Of a stretch of DNA of 64,000 bases, positions 22,895-34,399 are shown in pieces; position 1 is the stretch's first letter, and every line of letters starts with the position of its first letter. The stretch is from Eonycteris spelaea. Lineage: Eukaryota > Chordata > Mammalia > Chiroptera > Pteropodidae. The translations under genes were made by a program, and so were the position numbers. The stretch lies in contig PUFA01000081.1 of assembly GCA_003508835.1 (NCBI GenBank), positions 5,394,001-5,458,000 on the forward strand, written 5' to 3'. The notes under the pieces were generated by a model. The model searched no databases. It was not told the DNA's origin and worked only from the letters and a program-made list of their open reading frames with translations.

Positions 22895-24135
22895 TGACCT
22901 CTAACACATGTCAACAGAGCCATCATACTTTGGCATTTCATGAAAATCAACTTGAAAAGAGAATGGGCTTTGGAATCAACTTTGGGATGACCACTTCCTA
23001 CTAGTGATGGGAGAAGCCATGGAACTGTCTCAGTTTTAGTTTCTTCTTTTTACAACATAGAGACAACAAAGATGAGTATTAGAAGCTCTTGGGTAGCATT
23101 ATTCAATATCTTTCAAGAATTTGGAAATGTAATAAGATTGGCCTTTAAGTGATAAACTGAAAAATGAATGCAAAATGAATGAAAGTAGATAAATGAAAAG
23201 TGATATTATTTGCATACTTTACTAATCTGAATTTATTTCTCAGCTTCCAAGTAATTTTTTAAAAAATAGTAACTTCAATAGTCAGTGTGCAGTGAGTGAT
23301 TCTCCACCCACGAATAGATTGAATAAACACATGGCACTGAATGAGAGTTAGATTGTCCCCAAGTAGATTGATTATATAATTAATGTTAATTCTTGCTCAT
23401 TTTGTATTACCCAGGCCCAAAAGTGAGCCAATAGCTATATCTGGACTTGTATGGACAAACTCAATCAGTTCCACCACTACCAGAAAAATAAACTGTTGTA
23501 CTAACAGAGATGCTATATCAACCTCTAATAAGATGTGTAAATATGTGCAATATATTTTACAAGCAATTAAGGGCTATCCTAGGGGTTGATAATAGTACTA
23601 GCACTTCCTTTTAAACCTAAGAACCTAACCCTTGCTTAAGATGTGATTCTGTTATAGCTGATGAAAGGAAATGCCCATCAGAAGAAGGCAGTCGACAGTG
23701 GAGTGGAAAGCAAAGATGGCTCACAGAGCCTTATACTGCCCCAAGAACTAGACTTCAACCTGATCACCTGAGAGTGGTCTATATTTCTTAAGGAGAGTAT
23801 GCATCAGTTGGTCTTAGCCCAATACTGTAGTCTTCGTGATCATGTACCTCATTCCCCTACTAAGTCTCAACCTTTATTTTTGAAAGGAGGTGAAACAACC
23901 TTTCAGATACTTTGGTTGTGCAGGTGTCTACAAGGAAATATATGGTGTCTTCTTGTGAGGTATTTATATATCATTCTGTGATCTTGTTCAAATTGAGATT
24001 ATACCTTGAGAAATGGAGTCCCCTCAGGAGTAAACAAAATCCACTCCCCGAGTTCATGAGACTGAGTGCATAATGTAGGAGTGTGTAAAAAACACCAAGA
24101 CAATGGATGCCATCTTTCAAGGATACTTAGGGACA
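22895..24135. other. No recognisable gene or repeat
   Basis: Unique-looking. The short ORFs at 23383 and 23799 have no recognised domain. Confidence 0.45.
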
Positions 24136-24139
24136 GCTG

Positions 24140-24365
24140 GCTATGGGTGGTGGTGTCAGAGAGAACTGGATTCAAATCCTGGCTTCAGCATTTATGGACA
24201 GCTGCTTAATCGGTATCCCTTGCTTTCCTCATCTGTAAAATATGACTAATAGTAAATACCCAGGCTGTAATATGTGCTAAATATAAGAAAACTTGTATGG
24301 TGTTAATCACGTTATGTGTCACATACGAAGCACTCAATAAATATTAGGTTGTAGTAATGCTGAAA
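24140..24365 (+). mobile_element. MIR SINE, nearly full length
   Basis: 'gagagaactggattcaaatc', 'ctggcttcagcatttatgga', 'ctttcctcatctgtaaaata', 'tgactaatagtaaataccca' and 'aagcactcaataaatattag' cover the MIR from its tRNA-derived half to the 3' tail. Confidence 0.88.
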
Positions 24366-24477
24366 TTACTAAACTCTCCCCCTTACACTATCACTGTGCC
24401 TTATAATGATAAGATATTTTCTTTACTATGTTAATTTTTATAAAACCACTGGGAATAATAGGGAGTAATAATTATAA

Positions 24478-24545
24478 TCTAATAAAGTTCCTAGCACATC
24501 GCCTGGCACATAGCAGCTACTTAATAAATTATAGGTCATTACAAT
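24478..24545 (+). mobile_element. MIR 3' fragment
   Basis: 'cctagcacatcgcctggcac' and 'atagcagctacttaataaat' is the MIR or L2 terminal phrase. Too short to tell which of the two families. Confidence 0.6.
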
Positions 24546-24804
24546 GGTAATAAAGTATTGTGATGATCAGCTTTATCATCTAAAGATGCATTCATCCTCC
24601 TCCCATTTGCTCTGAGAATAAGCCTTATTGAGAGGAGGAAAGATTTTATGATAATTATCATAAGACACTTCTCACTTAAATACGACATTCTCAATTCTAT
24701 ATAGACTGGTTATTTCAATCAGATATTGAAATTGAACTCAATAAGGATTTGAAAACATAGTAGCTCAACAGACTTCTGGAGCAGGGGGAAACATCTCCAC
24801 AGAG

Positions 24805-25010
24805 AAATGAGTATCTGTTGAGCACTCCTTACATATGCCTAGGGCTGCATTTCCTCATCCATTCTCCAGCACAAGTTGAAGTAGACAATATGATTTTACC
24901 TGTTTTACAGATAAGAAAATTGAGGCTTTGACGGTCTAAGTAACCTGTTTGTTTAGGATAAAGGGTAAATATTTGAACCCAAGACTGTCTGTGTCAATGA
25001 TGCACATGGT
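24805..25010 (-). mobile_element. MIR SINE, antisense
   Basis: 'gttttacagataagaaaatt', 'gaggctttgacggtctaagt', 'aacctgtttgtttaggataa' and 'aatatttgaacccaagactg' match reverse MIR. Confidence 0.8.
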
Positions 25011-25489
25011 AGGTGAGACTGTTATATTACATTATTCTTTCTTTATATAAATGCTCAAATTTAATTTGTTTGAAATTTAGTTTCTTCTATAATATTATGA
25101 GAATGGAAATGATCAGAGCAGAAGTCTTTTAGTCTGATGGTTCTAAGAGGCTCTGAAAAAAAGGAATGAATAACTATTGCATGCATTCCTTATCTCTGTA
25201 GATTGAGCGACATAACAGGAAGTGAAAGGAAAACTTCAGAAGTTAAATTGAAATCAAGAAGGCTTGGAGTCTGTCCTGCTGGGACAGACTGAAAAGATTA
25301 AGGCTTTAATGACTGAGATCTATGCAACCATGAACTATTATGATTTTTGAAATTCTAGCGTACATACAGCAGATAGCCTATACATGCACGATGAGGTTAC
25401 TTCAGAGAATGAAATGGATACTTTGCACTATGGAGAACAAAGTGCATAATGCTATCCCAAGAACATGAAAAAAACAAGGATAATCCTCT

Positions 25490-25705
25490 ATATACTATAT
25501 GTCTATTAAGCCAGACCATGCTAGGTGCTTTGTGTAGACAACTTTACTAGTTCTAATAACCTATAAAGAAGACTTTATGTTCATTTTATGGATGAGGAGA
25601 TTGAGGTTAATGAACAGTCAATATCTTGCCTAAGATTACAGAACAAACAAATGGTAAAACTCTGGTTTGTAAACCCAGGTTTCTAACATTCAACTCTGTG
25701 CTAAT
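25490..25705 (-). mobile_element. MIR SINE, antisense
   Basis: 'attttatggatgaggagatt', 'gaggttaatgaacagtcaat', 'cttgcctaagattacagaac' and 'gtttgtaaacccaggtttct' match reverse MIR, preceded by the usual 'accatgctaggtgctttgtg'. Confidence 0.8.
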
Positions 25706-26094
25706 ACCAGCTTGAGAGGGCTTAGATTAATATTCTCCAGTGTATTCCTATCAGTAGGGGTTAGATTTTTTAAAAAGTTTTTGGAAAGCTGGGTTAAGTA
25801 AAGGTGGACAGTTTTTCTCACTGTGTAATTCATTTGAAGCTTTGTTAAAATTCAGAAGAGGAATATAACATGTATCATTTCCCAGATGAAATTTGTTTTT
25901 CAAGAGAATTGTTTGACTATGTTTTTGAACTTCAAGTTGGAGAAGCATTGGCTAGATATATTCCCAGATGAAATATTTATTATGGCTACGAAGATAGGTC
26001 ACATAATGTCAAGAAGAATGAAGGCCAGCAATGCTAGCTTTTGGTCCCACGATGAGAGATTAATTTTTAACTGAATTCTACTTCTAGATGAACA

Positions 26095-26650
26095 GACTAG
26101 AGAAAGTTTTGTCAATGTGCACAGAGACCTGTGCAAGTATATTCATTGCACAATAATTGAAACAACAAAGAAAATAGAAATAATCTAATTGTCCATTTTT
26201 AAGGAAAAACAAAAATAAGTTTTTATCATAATGTAATCTTACATGATAATAAAGAAATGAAGTACATGCATCCCATGAATTAATCTCAAAGAAAAAGCAA
26301 GTTGCTTATGATGTCATCCCATTTATATAATTTTAAATTGTGCAAAATAATACTATAAATTGTGCACAGGTACTTGCATATAGTCAAAACATAAAGGCTT
26401 ACTCTATGCAATATGTAAAATCCATAAAATTTATATAATTGATAGTCACTAACCTTAAAAGAGCTATAACTAGGAAAGAAGAGAGAAAGAATAAATAGAA
26501 TAAACTAGCTTAGTATGAAGTTTTATTTCTTAAAGAAAAATAGCTCTAAAAATGGCAAAATAGTAACGTAGCTGCTTATGGGTAGGCAATACATGTCTTT
26601 AATTTTTTATGTATGTTTGAGTTACTATTTTTAATAATAATACAAAATAA
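26095..26650 (+). mobile_element. L1M 3' end (L1MC/ME type)
   Basis: 'tattcattgcacaataattg' is the ORF2-end phrase. 'attgtccatttttaaggaaa', 'gaattaatctcaaagaaaaa' and the 3' UTR-like 'atacatgtctttaatttttt' follow. It is 5'-truncated and much diverged. Confidence 0.65.
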
Positions 26651-26654
26651 TATT

Positions 26655-28600
26655 TCTTGAACTTAAAAGTCCTACCAAGATAATTGACCTCGTGGTTCAT
26701 AAACAAAATTAAAATGATTTTTAAAAAAGAAAATTAAAACCTTTTTTATTATTAAAAATTGGTTTATTCCATGGGTGGAGCAGGATTTTTTTTGCTTCTG
26801 TTACTTACGAAAATTTATAAGAGAGAGACAGCCCAAGTACTGATTTAAGGGACAACAACAACAAAAATTCATCTTAGAACAGGTAAAATATGGTAAATTT
26901 GACATTTTTAGAGCATTTAAATAGTTATTATGTATAAAAAGCTATTAAGAAATTGTCCTAAGATTATATTTTTGATTGATGAATAGATGACATAATAATA
27001 TAACTAAAACATATATTGTTTGGTGTTTTTCTTTACATCCAGGGTATTGTAAAGTTTACTATAAATACCTAACATAACAAGATTACCTTGAGAATTTATT
27101 CATTTTATCAGTGATGCACTTTTTCATAGTTTTACATAGTCGATAGCTACATTTTCTAACCCAGTGGCCCTATGTCCCATTCACACCTCAGTAATTTCAT
27201 ATTTATGTGGGTTTGGATTGAAGTTATAGCATGAGATATATCATTGCTAGCTTTAGAAACAAAAAGATCGATAACAGCTCAGCTGTCAGTCCCATTGTTA
27301 AATCCGTCCCTTATCTATCAGACTGCGGTATATAGCAGCAGACTATATAATTACAATTCTTCATAGCTCTACAAACTTCCTCTGACATCAACATGATTAT
27401 TTCCTGGGAAGCTATAACTTTAAGCAATTCTCTGAACTTCAAACCTCATGAATCAGCAACTTGGATTCAAGATTTGAAGTGTCAGCGAATCATCTTTTAA
27501 AAATGGATATTCCTTAGTTTAAAAGAAGAAAGTCATGTGGTTTTCAAAAATGTTCACAGGCCTATATTTTTTGTTTTGTTTTGTTTTGTTTTGGGTTTTT
27601 GTTTTGTTTTTAACACTAGGCCCTCTCCTTACTTAAAAAGATTTTGAAAAGCTCAAATAGTACCCAGAATAGCCAGAAAAATAACATGTATGCCTCACTT
27701 AATAAAAACCTATATTCTTAAGGTTTTTGAAAAACGAGATGCTTAATTACAAAGAGGAATTTCACTCTATAAAGGATTTTAATTACTTTTTAAAATGAAA
27801 AACTTTCGATAAATTTAAAAGCAATGTAGCTTTCTGTGAAAGTTTAATGACCTTTTAAAAAATGATAATCTGATAACATCAGATTAAATCAATGGGTTTA
27901 AAATTCTCCACAAGAATGTAGTGTACAATTCTTCCATCTTTAGTAAACTAGCTTGGAAAAGACCAATTTTCCCACTGAAATTCTTGGTTAAATTTTTGTT
28001 TAAAAATAATATACTTAAAGGTATTGAAGAACAACCAAGGCAGTGAGCATTAATGTTCCAATATCTGCAAAGAAGGGAAGTATGGAAGTGAGGTTAACAT
28101 TGGGGACAAGATTTTGCCTCCTGGCAATTACCAGTTCAACTTGTCAGCCTACAAGCCTAAAATGGGAGTAGCAGATTCAGTAGGGGTATAAAGATACCAG
28201 ATACCAATAATAGGCATAAAGCAACAGCTGAGAGGCTGGAGCTGAACCTTAGATAATCATAAGGGTCTGGGAACAAAAGTTGTAATTTAAGGGTCACCAA
28301 TAATGAAGAACCCAGGTAAATCTCTCAGGCTTTCAGTTAGGATGTCTGAAGGGTCAACGAAATAGGGTAAGAGAAACGACAAACGCAAGTAAAATCCAGC
28401 TGAAATCAACTCAATGCGAACTATATTAAGGTGTATGTCTCTAGTTGTATGCTAGAATGAAAATTAAATTTCACTGAAAGTTATAATATTACCAGACCAT
28501 TTAATTATCTCTGCACTATTCCACATACAATATATGACATTCAATCAGTTTTTAAAAACTATATTATTTGCTTACTAGGAGTCAAGACTAAATATCCAAA
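26655..28600. other. No gene; AT-rich, possible L1M/HAL1 5' sequence near 28080-28470
   Basis: Contains a (TTTTG)n run at 27571-27612. The less AT-rich part at 28080-28470, just upstream of the HAL1-like piece, might be its 5' untranslated part, but I cannot match it to a consensus. Confidence 0.35.
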
Positions 28601-28609
28601 ACGCAATAG

Positions 28610-29420
28610 AAAAGAAAAACAAATGGTTTGAAATAAGACAAAATACTTACTAGAGACTCAGATATTGGAGCTATCAGACAGGAATTTAAAAATCACTATT
28701 TATACAAAAAGTTAGAAGAAATAGTGAGGAATTAAATCTATTAAAAGAATCCAATAGAAATCACAAAACAGAAAAAATATAATAACTAGAATTAATAAAG
28801 TTAATAAAACTGAAGAGAGATTTATGAATTGAGAGATTGGTTAGTAGAAAATACTAAGACTGAACATGAAGAGATTTTTTAAAAGATGAAAAAATAAGAC
28901 ATATGGGATTGAGTGAAAAGGTATATTGTATAGGTTATTAGAATATCTAGAAAGAAGAAGAGAGAGAACATTGCAGAAGCAATATCTGAAAAGATGCTAA
29001 TAATTTTCTAAAATGGAAGACATCAAACTACAAATTAAGGAATACAACAATCACCAAGCTAGATAAAGATGTAGAAAAAACTATATCTTGGGCTCTCAGA
29101 GTAAAAATGCAGGAAAAAAAAAGAAAAGAGACAGATATTAAAAATATTACCCTGATATATTATCTTCAAAGGAGTGACAGCAAGAAATATACTTAAATTC
29201 TCAACAGAAATAATAGCAGTCAGAAGACAATGGAATATATTCAAAATAGTGAAAGAAAATAACTCCCAATTAGAATTTCATATCACAAAACATTCAACAA
29301 AAATGAAAGAAATAAATATATTTTCAAACAATTAAAAAGAGGGAATTTCTTTCTAGAATTCTCACACTAAGAGATACTTCAATAAGTTCTAATGGGAAGG
29401 CAAACAAAAATAAAAATATG
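28610..29420 (+). mobile_element. HAL1/L1M ORF1-region fragment
   Basis: 'agatattggagctatcagac', 'ggaattgagtgaaaaggtat'-like phrases, 'agagagagaacattgcagaa' and 'gcaatatctgaaaagatgct', then 'catcaaactacaaattaagg', follow the ORF1-like coiled-coil region of HAL1 and old L1. Frames are broken. It sits immediately 5' of an L1MA-type 3' end that may have inserted into it. Confidence 0.7.
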
Positions 29421-29439
29421 TAGATAATTGTAAATGAAA

Positions 29440-30165
29440 ATTGACCATATAAAATTACTATAACAATATTGAGGTTCCTCAAAAAATTAAAAATAAAACT
29501 ATTATATGGCCCAACAATTTTCCCTTTGGGTATTTATCTGAAGAAATTCAAAACACTAATTTGACAAGATATATGCACCCTTATGTTCATTACGGCATTA
29601 TTTACAGTAGCCAGTATATGAAAGCAATCTAAGTGTCCATAATTGATAAATGAATAAAGAAGATGTGATACATAAATACAATAGATATTACTCAGCCATA
29701 AAAAAAGAAGGAAATCTTGTCATTTGTGACAACGTGGATGAGCCTAGGGGTATTATGCTAAGTGAAACAAGCCAGACAGAGAAAAACAAATACCGTACAA
29801 TTTCACTTATATGTAGAATTTAAAAAACAAAATAAATGAATATACAAAAAAGAAACAAATTCATATATACAGAGAACAAATTGGTGGTTACCAGATGGGA
29901 GCGGGCTTGGAGTGATGGGTGAAAGGTGAACAATTAAGAAATGCAGATTGGCAGTTAAAAAATAGTCTTAGGATGTAAAGTACAATGTAGGGACTATAGT
30001 CAATAATATTGCAATAACTATGTATAGTGCCAGGTGGGAACTAGACTTATCAGGGAGAATTTCACTTCATAAATTATATAAATGTCTAATCACTATGTTG
30101 TACACCTGAAACTAATATAAATAATATTGAATGTCAACTACAATTGAAAAATAAAAACAAATTAA
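29440..30165 (+). mobile_element. L1MA-like 3' end
   Basis: 'gaggttcctcaaaaaattaa' is the ORF2 C-terminal region. The 3' UTR follows with 'gtggttaccagatgggagcg', 'gggactatagtcaataatat', 'aactagacttatcagggaga' and 'atgttgtacacctgaaacta'. The usual order and A-rich end are kept. It is better preserved than its neighbours, so probably the younger insertion. Confidence 0.85.
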
Positions 30166-30330
30166 ATGTAAATAAATTAAATACTTCAGTCAAATATTGC
30201 CATACTGAATAATAATACTGATTTAAAAAACTAACCTGAACTCTATGCTTTTAAAGTCAACACACAAAAAAATAGGGTGTGGAAAGTTTGAAAATTAAAG
30301 TATTAAAATAACATATTTCATAAAACCAAC

Positions 30331-30670
30331 TGCTATAGGCTAAACTATGTCGACAGAAAATTCATATATTGAAGCTAAACCCCATGTGACTGTACTTAGG
30401 TATAGAGCTTTCAAGAGATAATTAAGGTTAAATGAGGTTGTAAAGGAAGGATACTAATCCGATAGTATTGGTGGCTGTGGAAGGTCACAAATATCTCTCT
30501 CTTTCTATGTGAATGCACTGAGGAACTCCTATGTCAGAATATAATGAGAAGACAGCCACGTACAACAAAAAGAGAGACAACAGACACTAGCCCTGCTGGC
30601 ACCTTGATCTTGGACTTTCAGTCTTCAAGGCTGTGAGAAAATAAAATTGTGGTGTTCAAATCACTCAGTC
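30331..30670 (+). mobile_element. MLT1-type LTR (ERVL-MaLR)
   Basis: 'tgctataggctaaactatg', 'aattcatatattgaagctaa', 'gctggcaccttgatcttgga' and 'aaggctgtgagaaaataaaa' keep the MLT1A-like order. The 3' end runs into an AT microsatellite. It is a solo LTR inside the L1 stack. Confidence 0.7.
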
Positions 30671-30673
30671 TAT

Positions 30674-30676
<3 letters not shown>

Positions 30677-30710
<34 letters not shown>
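30677..30710. repeat. (AT)17 microsatellite
   Basis: Perfect AT units at the decayed 3' end of the MLT1 LTR, followed by an imperfect TA stretch to about 30720. Confidence 0.95.
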
Positions 30711-30718
<8 letters not shown>

Positions 30719-30764
30719 GATATTGTATAATGAAATCACTCAGGAAGATCAAACAACTGTTTGT

Positions 30765-31760
30765 GTTTTTGCAGTGATAACATAACCATAAAATATGTAA
30801 TACAAAAATTGAGAGAACTAAAAGGGGAAATGGACAAATCTGCTATCAAGAAGAATATTTTAATATACCTCTCTAAGTAACTGGTAGAATATGGAGAAAA
30901 AAGTAAGGATATAGATTTAAACAGTAAAATTAATAACATGTAACTGGCACGTAAAACTAGTGCAATGAACAACTGCAGAACATGATTTTTATCAAGAACA
31001 TAGAAAATATTGATTATATATTATGTCAAAAGAAAACACAACAAATTTTACAAAACCGAAATCATGCAGAAAGGTTTATTAGTCACCATGGAACTGAATA
31101 GAAATCAATAATAAAAAGATAACTAGAATATCCCCAAATATGGAAATTAATCACTTATAAACTTATGGCTTACATGAGAAGTCATAACAGAAATTAGAAA
31201 ACATTTTGAATTGAATGACAAAAATATGACTTACCAGAAGTTATGGGATTTAACTAATGCCATGGTCTAAGACATATTTTTAACTATAAACATATATATT
31301 TAAAAAGAGAAAACACTGAAAATTTTAGAGCTGAGCATTTATTTCAAGATATAACATAAAATAGGACTGAAACAGGAAATTAGAATGGAGGAAATAATAA
31401 GGAAGGGGAAAATAAAATAGAAAGTAAAAGTATGGTAGAGTATTAACAAAGCCAAAACTTAGTTTTTTAAAGGCCTGTAATATTTATACCATGGAAAGAT
31501 TGCTCAAGAAAAAAAGATACAAGCACAAAGTACCAATATCATAAATTAGAAGGGAGCTATAACTAGAGATCCAACCAATATTCCAAAGACAATTAGAAGT
31601 AATTTTGATTAATTATGCGTTGAGGATAAATTTGAACATTTGGATTAAAAGACAAAATCTTAGAAAAAATTAAGTTTACTAAAATTGACACAAGAAAAAA
31701 TAGATAATACGCATAAAATTAGATGTAGGAAAAAAGAATAAATTAGGAAATTAAAAAACA
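30765..31760 (+). mobile_element. L1M ORF2 fragment, endonuclease to early RT
   Basis: Sense-strand landmarks are 'aatggacaaatctgctatca', 'gtaaggatatagatttaaac', 'gaactgaatagaaatcaata', 'ataaaaagataactagaata', 'gaattgaatgacaaaaatat' and 'aaaattgacacaagaaaaaa'. These follow the ORF2 order. Frames are destroyed. It could be the continuation of the ORF1-like part at 28610 in a single old element. Confidence 0.75.
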
Positions 31761-31779
31761 AAACAAAACAAAACAAAAT
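31757..31779 (+). repeat. (CAAAA)n run
   Basis: Four to five AAAAC units between L1 pieces. The phrase after it near 31785 ('tttgccagaaagaaaactct', then 'ggctgcttcacc') resembles the ORF2 segment before the 'ttcactggtgaattct' landmark. Confidence 0.8.
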
Positions 31780-32269
31780 TTGCCAGAAAGAAAACTCTAG
31801 AGATCAAATGGCTGCTTCACCAAATTAGCTAGTTCATTGACTAATTATGGTTACCCAGAAAACCCTAAGAGAAACCCTATGATTAATGAAGAAATATTTT
31901 GCATCTTTCATTTTAACACTGGAAATGAAATGAGGATATTTGATATCAACATTTTTAATACTGTTATTTAAAATATAGCACAGAAAATAAATGTAAATAA
32001 ATTAGAAAAATAAAATGGTCATTGTCAAAAATATTTTAAATATTGGACTTACAAATTTAAAGAAACCTGGCAGCTGCTAGATTTGGAAACTACTGTCCTT
32101 CACCCTACCAAAATAAAGAAGAACACGAACCATATAAGCTTTGCCTTCAAGTTTACTAGAAAACAAAGATCTTAATTATAGTCACAAAGATCTTTAAGTA
32201 GAAAAGAAAAGAAATCTATTAGTGTTCCTTTCTTGCTAGCCACTGCAAGGCTGTGGATGTAGAGAGCTA

Positions 32270-33235
32270 TCTGTAGAAGACACTGAGGAGCTTAGACAAA
32301 ATATAGGTTGAAGGTAATCCCATTGACCAAATGTGGGATAATCTGAGCACTCAAAAAATTTCAGAATAAATTACAAACCAAAAAAGTCTGTGAATCTCTA
32401 AATCCATAATGATGACACCTAAACAGATAAATATATAAATAAATGGAGGAAGAAGGAGGACTCCTTTTATACACTAGAATGCTGAGAATCAACTGGTAAA
32501 GGTGGAGAGAATGTTAGAATTAGAGAATTATAATTTCACAGCTTTCATAGAAATGCCTGGTGCAAGCAAGAAGTCTCAATGAATGCTAAACTTAGGGGAA
32601 ATTTTTGACAAGGAACAGAATATTTGAGTACTCTTAGAATATTTCCCCCAAAGAATGCTTAGTAGTCGAAAGGGAAAAATTATAACTGGACAGTGGAAAA
32701 ACTGATTCCTTGACAAGATGATCCAAATTACCATCACCAGCAAGAGGTAGATAGATAGATACCATGTGCCTTTAGACGGATACTGTGAGAACACAACTTC
32801 TCCTAAGTAAACTAAATCTAATTGGAAGAAAAAATCAGAATATCCTAAATGAAAAATATTCTTTACAAAAATGGGAACTATAGTCTTCAAAAATGTCAAT
32901 GTCATAAAAGACAAATGCTATGAAAATGTTCCATATTACAGTAGACTACAGAGACATAGAACCCAAATATTTCTGGTATTAGATTGGATCTTGTGCTAGC
33001 GGGAAAAAGTGCTATAAATGAACTGGTTGGGTCAACCTACAAAATTGGGATTGTTTGGTAAATTAAAATATTCTATCAGTGTTAAATTGACTGAAGTTGA
33101 TAATTCTATTGTGGTTATGTAAGATAATGATCCCTATTTTTAGGAAATACCCAAAGTTAAAAAGTAAATTGCCATGATATATGCAACTTATTCTCAATTT
33201 GACTAGAAATATTATACACATATACTTAAAACCAA
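32270..33235 (+). mobile_element. L1M/HAL1 3' UTR
   Basis: 'gacaagatgatccaaattac', 'acggatactgtgagaacaca', 'tagtcttcaaaaatgtcaat', 'gtcataaaagacaaatgcta' and 'tgtggttatgtaagataatg' follow the 3' UTR of old L1M/HAL1 elements, which ends '...aatctaaaattattcc...'. The ORF at 32576-32914 (minus) lies over it and is not a gene. Confidence 0.72.
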
Positions 33236-33249
33236 AAAATAGAGAAAAT

Positions 33250-34147
33250 AATCAAGCACATAAGATAAAATACATTCAACATCACTAATCATTAGGAAAA
33301 GGCAATTAAAATCACAACAAAATATCACTTTACACCTGTCAGCATGGCTATTATAAAAAAGACAAAAAATAACAAGTGTTGGTGAGGGAACAAGTGTAGG
33401 AAAGGGAACTCTTGTATACTGTTAATGGGAATGTAAATTAGACCAGCCACTATGGAAAATAGTATAGAGGTTCCTCAAAAAAATTAAAAATAAAGCTACT
33501 ATATGATCCTGCAGTTCCACTTCTGGGCATTTATACAAAAGAAAATAAAAACACTAAATCAAAGAGATGTATGTACCCCTGTGTTCATTACAGCATTATT
33601 TATAATAGCCAAGATATGGAAGCAACCTAAGGGTCTATTGATGAATAAATAAAGAAGATGTGGAATATATACATTGGAGTATTACCAAGCCATAAAAAAG
33701 AATAAAACTCTGCCATTATGACACGGATGGACCTAGAATATATTATGCTAAGTGAAATAAGTCAGACAGAAAAAGACGAATACTGTATGGTTTCATTTAT
33801 ATGTGGATTCTAAAAAAGCAAAATGAATGAACAAAACAAAAAAAAAACAGACTCATAGATGCAGGAAACAAACTGGTGATTACCAAGGAGAGGGGGAATG
33901 AGGGAGACAGGTGAAAAAGGTGAAGGGGATTAAGAGGTGTAAACTAATTTTTAAATAAATGAGTCATGGGGATATAATGGACAACATAGGGAATATATTC
34001 AACAATACTGTAATAAGTTCATATTGTGACAGATGGTAACTAGACTTATCAAATGGACTTTTTCATAATGTATATAAATATTAACTCACTGTGATATACA
34101 CCTGAAACTATTAGAATATTGTATGTCAATTATATGTCAAAAAAAGA
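33250..34147 (+). mobile_element. L1MA-like ORF2 3' part and 3' UTR
   Basis: 'aacatcactaatcattagga', 'acacctgtcagcatggctat', 'gatcctgcagttccacttct', 'aagtgaaataagtcagacag', 'aactggtgattaccaaggag' and 'gatatacacctgaaactatt' are a near-continuous run of the L1MA terminus, closing with a short A-run. Of the copies here it is among the least diverged. It is 5'-truncated, as usual for L1. Confidence 0.9.
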
Positions 34148-34349
34148 GATGAATCTAAAGAAGAGAATTATAAGGATTCTTTGCACACTTATTATTTCAA
34201 CTTTTAAGTAACTTTTGTTCAACTAAAAATTTTTAAATGATGAAAAAGTTATTATTTTTAGATAATAGGCTTGTGGATCCAGGAATTTTAAAGGTCTCTA
34301 CTAATAATTTATTTATGAATAATTGAATATATATTCAATGTACCTAGAT

Positions 34350-34383
34350 AGGAAAGTTGATAGATAGATAGACAGACAGACCT
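34350..34383 (+). repeat. (GATA)n(GACA)n short microsatellite
   Basis: Three TAGA units are followed by CAGA units, in an AT-rich context. Confidence 0.8.
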
Positions 34384-34399
34384 ACAGTCACAGAAACAT